Shown here piece by piece: positions 60,285 to 64,000 of a stretch of 64,000 bases of DNA; the stretch's first letter is position 1, and each line of letters starts with the position of its first letter. The position numbers and the translations under genes are program-made. The notes beneath the pieces were generated by a model. The model was not told where the DNA came from. It saw only the letters and a list, made by a program, of their open reading frames with translations, and did no database searches. This DNA comes from CBFDBF01 sp050291465 (GTDB lineage Bacteria > Pseudomonadota > Gammaproteobacteria > Chromatiales > Chromatiaceae). The DNA lies in assembly GCA_050291465.1 (NCBI GenBank), contig JBNKJV010000004.1:156691-220690 (forward strand). The letters are read 5' to 3'.

Positions 60285-62600
60285 CTATAACTCATCCTCC
60301 GCCACCACTACCAGACAATCGTCGGCGTTAAGCTGCAACATCTCATCCTTGGGCGGAATCAGTTTCACCCCGTGATTGGCGCTCGCATTGGATTCCAGCG
60401 CCTTGATCTTTATCCCGAAACAGACCTCTTCCCGGGTCTGCGCCACGGCGATAAGATCAGCGAAACGCACCTGGACCGGGAAATCCCTGAAATAGAGAGT
60501 CAGCGGTTTCAGATAGATCTCCGAACCATCCTCCTGGAAGATGTTGTCATAGACATCCTTGATGCCGCGGCTTTCCGAGATCTGCGCGGTAATCATACTG
60601 ATCAGACGATTGGATATAATCATGTCTTTAACACCGGCCTTGGCGATCAGGGCATTATTCTGGGATTCCAGCACCTCGGTAATCAGCTTGGTATCGCCGT
60701 CGCTCAGGCCCGTTTCCTGGAATATGCTCCGCAGCAACAGCAGGGTGACGATGTTCTCGGAATCTATCTGCTGCGGATCTTGCACGTTCCGCGCGCTCGC
60801 CAGGAGAATAATATTTCCGTAGCTGCCCGGGTCCATCCCCAGCAGATCGGAACGATCAAGAGGGTTGATATCGATTATGCCGATCTTGATGTTCTCGACC
60901 TCCTGATCGAGCTGATCGAGCATAAGGCGTTCCGCATCCGTCGGATTATGGATTGCGATATCGATCTGGCTGCCGCCTGTAACATAGTCGGAAAACTCCC
61001 GAATGATGGTTTCCGTCTTGTCGCTCAAGCCGATAATCAGATCCCTCTCCGCTCCCTGCTGCAACCTGATACCCAACGATGAGAAACTGTCGGGCTCGAT
61101 GATGGGGTCCGGCAGATAATTAATGGTCGAATCGTCCTCCGCGACAATTAATATCTCATCATCATCGAGCATCTTGTAATCGCACGGCGGATTAATCACC
61201 AACTCGTCGTTTGCATGCCGCACACCGATGGGCACCCCGTCGGGAAAATGGTAAGCAAGGGTTCCGAACTGCTCCCCCTTCCAATCCGCCTCGTAGAAAT
61301 ACATTTCACAACCATCGAAGGAGAGTATTTCACCGTAAACAATGGACAGCCCGACGGAGCGGGAGGTCTGCACCAGCAGTTTCGCCAGCATGTTCCTGCT
61401 GTCGAGGGTAACCACATAATCCGGAAAGGTCTGTTCGATAATGTCCCGATAGGCGCCGTTATAGACCTCGGCGACCACAACGTAGTCGTCTTTCAGCGTG
61501 CTTTTGGTGGTTACGGCCAATACCGTCTGGATTACCAGTGCGTCACTCGCGGTTTTGGAGCTCTCGCCGTCGGTATCGGTGCAGCTTGACATAATAATCA
61601 CCGACTTGGCCGCTTCAATGGAGACCATGTCGAGATTGACGAGGATGGTGCCCTTGCCGGAGCGTGTTACCACGCGTGTGGTTTTCGTATCCGGCATCCG
61701 CAGCCGAAGCACATCATCGATCTCCTGCTTGTCCTTGTCCGCGAGGATAACGACACAGGCATCATTCTCACTCTCGTTGGCCCAGACCAATTCGCGCAGG
61801 ATTTCAATTATGCGTTGCTCATCCCAACCGATAATGAGGGTGTGGCCTTCCTCTATCACCTTGGAGCGGCCGCGTTTCAGCTCCTCCAGTTTCTGGTCCA
61901 TGCCGGTGGTGATAACGGCGATAAGCGCGGAAAGGATGATTATGCCCGCCACCCCGGCAATGACGGCAAACAGCTTGTACCAGGCGGAGGACATGATGTC
62001 CTGGGCCATATTCCCCGGATCGGTCAGCTGCAGGAAGGTGATATAGACATTGCCGATGAAATCAAGGTCTTCATATTGCTGGCCCAGCTCCGGGCTGATC
62101 CAGTAGAGAATCCCACGCAATCCGGCGACAAACAGAAAAATGGCGACAAACAGTACCAGGAGCGCGATGAATGAGGAGGTACTCCCCTTAGCCATGAAGG
62201 TATCGAATCGATACTGCAGTTTATTCCGCAGGGAGATGGGCGCGATATCCTCATCGTCCCCATCCCCGCCGAAATCGATCTGAGTCGATTTCCTGGCAGC
62301 TTCGGTATCTGCAAGTTGAGCGGAGTCCTGGGGCAGATGCGGGATCAGCTCGTCCTCGTGCTTCACGGTGGTGATTTCAGTGACGACCCCGATTTTGTCC
62401 AACTGCCGGGCCACTTGATTGGCGATGTTGATGTTTCTCGTACGTTTGACCGTTATCGGCTTGCCGCTGAGCAACTCCGCTATGTACGAATCATCCTGCT
62501 TCAGCGCCGCGCAGAGTTTTTTAGCGACCGCATTGCGATCAACACCCGGTTTGGTCTTACCTGAAAATACGACATGGAACTCCGTGAACTCGTTACTCAT
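60285..62600 (-). CDS. CASTOR/POLLUX-like ion channel protein with RCK domains
   Basis: 771 residues. Residues 1-80 are the same small N-terminal module as in the protein encoded at 19665-21215 ('FSGKTKPGVDRNAV', 'LLSGKPITVKR', 'KIGVVTEI'). Two membrane helices (about 134-160 and 210-240) flank a pore-like loop with 'LQLTDPGNMAQDI', close to the D-P/A-G-N filter of CASTOR/POLLUX/SYM8 channels. 'GHTLIIGWDEQRIIEILREL' starts the first RCK-type nucleotide-binding domain, and at least one more Rossmann-like unit follows. In plants the relatives are nuclear-envelope cation channels; bacterial copies are little studied. The cation and the ligand are unknown. Confidence 0.82.
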   Translation of the reverse strand: MSNEFTEFHVVFSGKTKPGVDRNAVAKKLCAALKQDDSYIAELLSGKPITVKRTRNINIANQVARQLDKIGVVTEITTVKHEDELIPHLPQDSAQLADTEAARKSTQIDFGGDGDDEDIAPISLRNKLQYRFDTFMAKGSTSSFIALLVLFVAIFLFVAGLRGILYWISPELGQQYEDLDFIGNVYITFLQLTDPGNMAQDIMSSAWYKLFAVIAGVAGIIILSALIAVITTGMDQKLEELKRGRSKVIEEGHTLIIGWDEQRIIEILRELVWANESENDACVVILADKDKQEIDDVLRLRMPDTKTTRVVTRSGKGTILVNLDMVSIEAAKSVIIMSSCTDTDGESSKTASDALVIQTVLAVTTKSTLKDDYVVVAEVYNGAYRDIIEQTFPDYVVTLDSRNMLAKLLVQTSRSVGLSIVYGEILSFDGCEMYFYEADWKGEQFGTLAYHFPDGVPIGVRHANDELVINPPCDYKMLDDDEILIVAEDDSTINYLPDPIIEPDSFSSLGIRLQQGAERDLIIGLSDKTETIIREFSDYVTGGSQIDIAIHNPTDAERLMLDQLDQEVENIKIGIIDINPLDRSDLLGMDPGSYGNIILLASARNVQDPQQIDSENIVTLLLLRSIFQETGLSDGDTKLITEVLESQNNALIAKAGVKDMIISNRLISMITAQISESRGIKDVYDNIFQEDGSEIYLKPLTLYFRDFPVQVRFADLIAVAQTREEVCFGIKIKALESNASANHGVKLIPPKDEMLQLNADDCLVVVAEDEL

Positions 62601-62766
62601 GACGTTCCCCTGTTATTTTTTATTTATTGCTTGATTATGGGAGCAGGTTAATTCTAGCCCATTATGGGCCTACTTCGGTTGACCTCCCCTGCAAAAATCG
62701 TCTGAATAACGCGGATATAGGCTGAATATCCAAGAAAAATGGAAAAATCAGTGGTTGGCGGGCACA

Positions 62767-62806
62767 AAAAGAAAAACCCCCGCCGGAACTTCCGACAGGG
62801 GTTTTG
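62767..62806 (-). terminator. Last terminator after the rRNA operon
   Basis: Stem AAAACCCCTGTCGGA paired with TCCGGCGGGGGTTTT, loop AGT, followed on the minus strand by a U-rich run. It lies furthest from the 5S gene, before the channel gene. Confidence 0.75.
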
Positions 62807-63111
62807 AGTTGACCAGAACGAGCGACGCGCGATGTAAGCGTCAGCGAACAAGTACCTTAATGTGACCTGAACCCTGCGTAGCAGGGTTAGGGAATCCCTA
62901 ATGTGACCAGAATCGGCATCGCAGGTTCAGGAAATCCCTAATGAAGCCCGAAGGGGTTCTAGGGAAAGCCCGAAGGGGTTCTAGGGAAAGCGCCGAAGGC
63001 GATTCTAAAGTGAAAGCCTGGCAACCAGCCCTGCGCGAGACGCTCGGGGCGTTGACGACCATGGATGGTCTAATGCCGCGGAGCACAGGGATGTGCGAGA
63101 GCGGCCGCCGG

Positions 63112-63141
63112 CCAAAGCCAAACTGTTTGCTTTGGCTTTTC
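63112..63141 (-). terminator. Terminator-like hairpin in the rRNA-distal repeats
   Basis: GCCAAAGC/GCTTTGGC arms in an AT-rich setting within the first repeat unit (62990-63220). The stem is clear; its U tract is short. Confidence 0.5.
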
Positions 63142-63179
63142 CTCGCTCACCCTTCGGTCACTGCCAGAACCCTATAAAA

Positions 63180-63219
63180 GAAAAAGCCCACCCCGGCTGG
63201 GGTGGGCTGTTTCTTTAAT
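63180..63219 (-). terminator. Terminator, copy A of the 60-base element
   Basis: GCCCACCCC/GGGGTGGGC stem with the loop GGCT and a U-rich 3' flank on the minus strand; identical to the copy at 63411-63450. Confidence 0.8.
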
Positions 63220-63335
63220 TGACCAGAACGAGCAACGCGAGTTCAGGGAATACTTAATGAAGCGCCGAAGGCGATTCTAAAGTGAAAGCCTGGCGTGTCC
63301 GGCCCTTCGCCGGAGGCTCCGGGCGTTCGCCCTAT

Positions 63336-63361
63336 AAAAGCCAAACTGTTGGCTTTTATTC
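63336..63361 (-). terminator. Terminator-like hairpin between the repeats
   Basis: AAAAGCCAA/TTGGCTTTT stem with a four-base loop and U-rich tail, in the second repeat unit. Confidence 0.5.
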
Positions 63362-63410
63362 AACGGGCTCACCCTACTTTCACGTAGGTCACCTGCCAGA
63401 ACCCTATAAA

Positions 63411-63450
63411 AGAAAAAGCCCACCCCGGCTGGGGTGGGCTGTTTCTTTAA
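63411..63450 (-). terminator. First terminator after 5S rRNA
   Basis: The GCCCACCCC/GGGGTGGGC stem directly after the 5S gene, followed by U-rich sequence. It is the primary rRNA operon terminator. Confidence 0.85.
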
Positions 63451-63453
63451 TTA

Positions 63454-63573
63454 AAGCCTGGCAGTGACCTACTTTCACATGGGGAGGCCCCACACTATCA
63501 TCGGCGATGCACCGTTTCACTTCTGAGTTCGAGATGGGATCAGGTGGTACCAGTGCTCTAAGGCCGCCAGGCA
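63454..63573 (-). rRNA. rrf: 5S ribosomal RNA
   Basis: About 120 bases. The minus strand starts TGCCTGGCGGCC and ends near CACTGCCAGGCTT, pairing as the terminal stem, with the conserved CCCATCTCGAACTCAGAAGT region inside. It follows 23S by about 118 bases, without a tRNA between them. Ends are judged by comparison with E. coli 5S and may be off by one or two bases. Confidence 0.95.
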
Positions 63574-63691
63574 AACCGGTTGAAAAACAGGGGTCGGTAA
63601 CCCGACCCCGGCCTTTCCAATTCAGATATATCGCATTTCGGCATGTTGTTGCGTTTCGCGTAACCACACCACTCCAAAACTTTTGGGTGTT

Positions 63692-64000
<309 letters not shown>

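Larger units (their letters stand above)
62601..63453. other. 853-base noncoding stretch after the rRNA operon
   Basis: No gene. It holds several minus-strand terminators and a diverged tandem duplication. The repeat unit pairs a 33-base element (62990-63022 and 63262-63294, GCGCCGAAGGCGATTCTAAA and the 13 bases after it) with an identical 60-base element (63161-63220 and 63393-63452) that includes a terminator. GACCAGAACGAGC-R-ACGCG occurs at 62811 and 63221. A 22-base direct repeat lies at 62944-62965 and 62966-62987. Confidence 0.7.

Overview
The window looks like chromosomal DNA of a free-living, motile gammaproteobacterium. Support comes from the birA-coaX-SPOR-tRNA-Thr block, apaG, ychF, a Pseudomonas-like che2 gene order, sigma54/NtrC-type control upstream of an ammonium transporter, and the 3' end of an rRNA operon. 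Nearly all genes lie on the minus strand. No transposase, integrase, phage structural gene or CRISPR array was seen.

Layout. 1-3.3 kb: the tail of a Cys-rich repeat protein and small envelope proteins. 3.3-6.4 kb: amtB with its control region, a candidate structured small RNA, tRNA-Met and ychF. 6.5-17.9 kb: a compact chemotaxis operon read in the order cheY-cheA-cheW-Aer-like receptor-cheW-STAS-CheZ-like protein-cheR-cheD-cheB, then a second receptor and a second STAS protein. 18-27.2 kb: a thioesterase, a TerB-like protein, a TM2/pilin/zinc-ribbon fusion protein, a papain-type peptidase, an APP1-type phosphatase, small membrane proteins and a YiiX-type peptidase. 27.4-36.4 kb: a visibly AT-richer five-gene operon (two zinc-ribbon proteins, a small Cys-rich protein, a VirD4/TraG-like ATPase and a 1113-residue coiled-coil repeat protein). 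This is the best candidate for an undescribed system. 37.2-43.8 kb: a 1689-residue pseudokinase/AAA/GAF/GGDEF sensor with a GGCT-like and a metallo-hydrolase-like partner. 44-52.2 kb: small membrane and accessory proteins, a further chemoreceptor with a FliA-type promoter, a SieB-like protein and REP-like repeats. 52.4-59.6 kb: tRNA-Thr, SPOR protein, coaX, birA, an M61 peptidase, apaG and a transglutaminase-like protein. 59.6-64 kb: a secreted protein, a CASTOR/POLLUX-like channel protein, a run of terminators and diverged tandem repeats, 5S rRNA and the 3' end of 23S rRNA.

How the parts work together. The chemotaxis operon has every core element, including the CheD/CheB/CheR adaptation enzymes and a receptor ending in a CheR/CheB docking pentapeptide. 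It lacks a canonical cheZ, and a 191-residue protein carrying a CheZ-like D-x3-Q motif may fill that role. The five-gene zinc-ribbon operon shares duplicated Cys modules between its own proteins, which suggests they work as one assembly built around the ATPase. All functional calls rest on reading motifs by eye; no database search was run.
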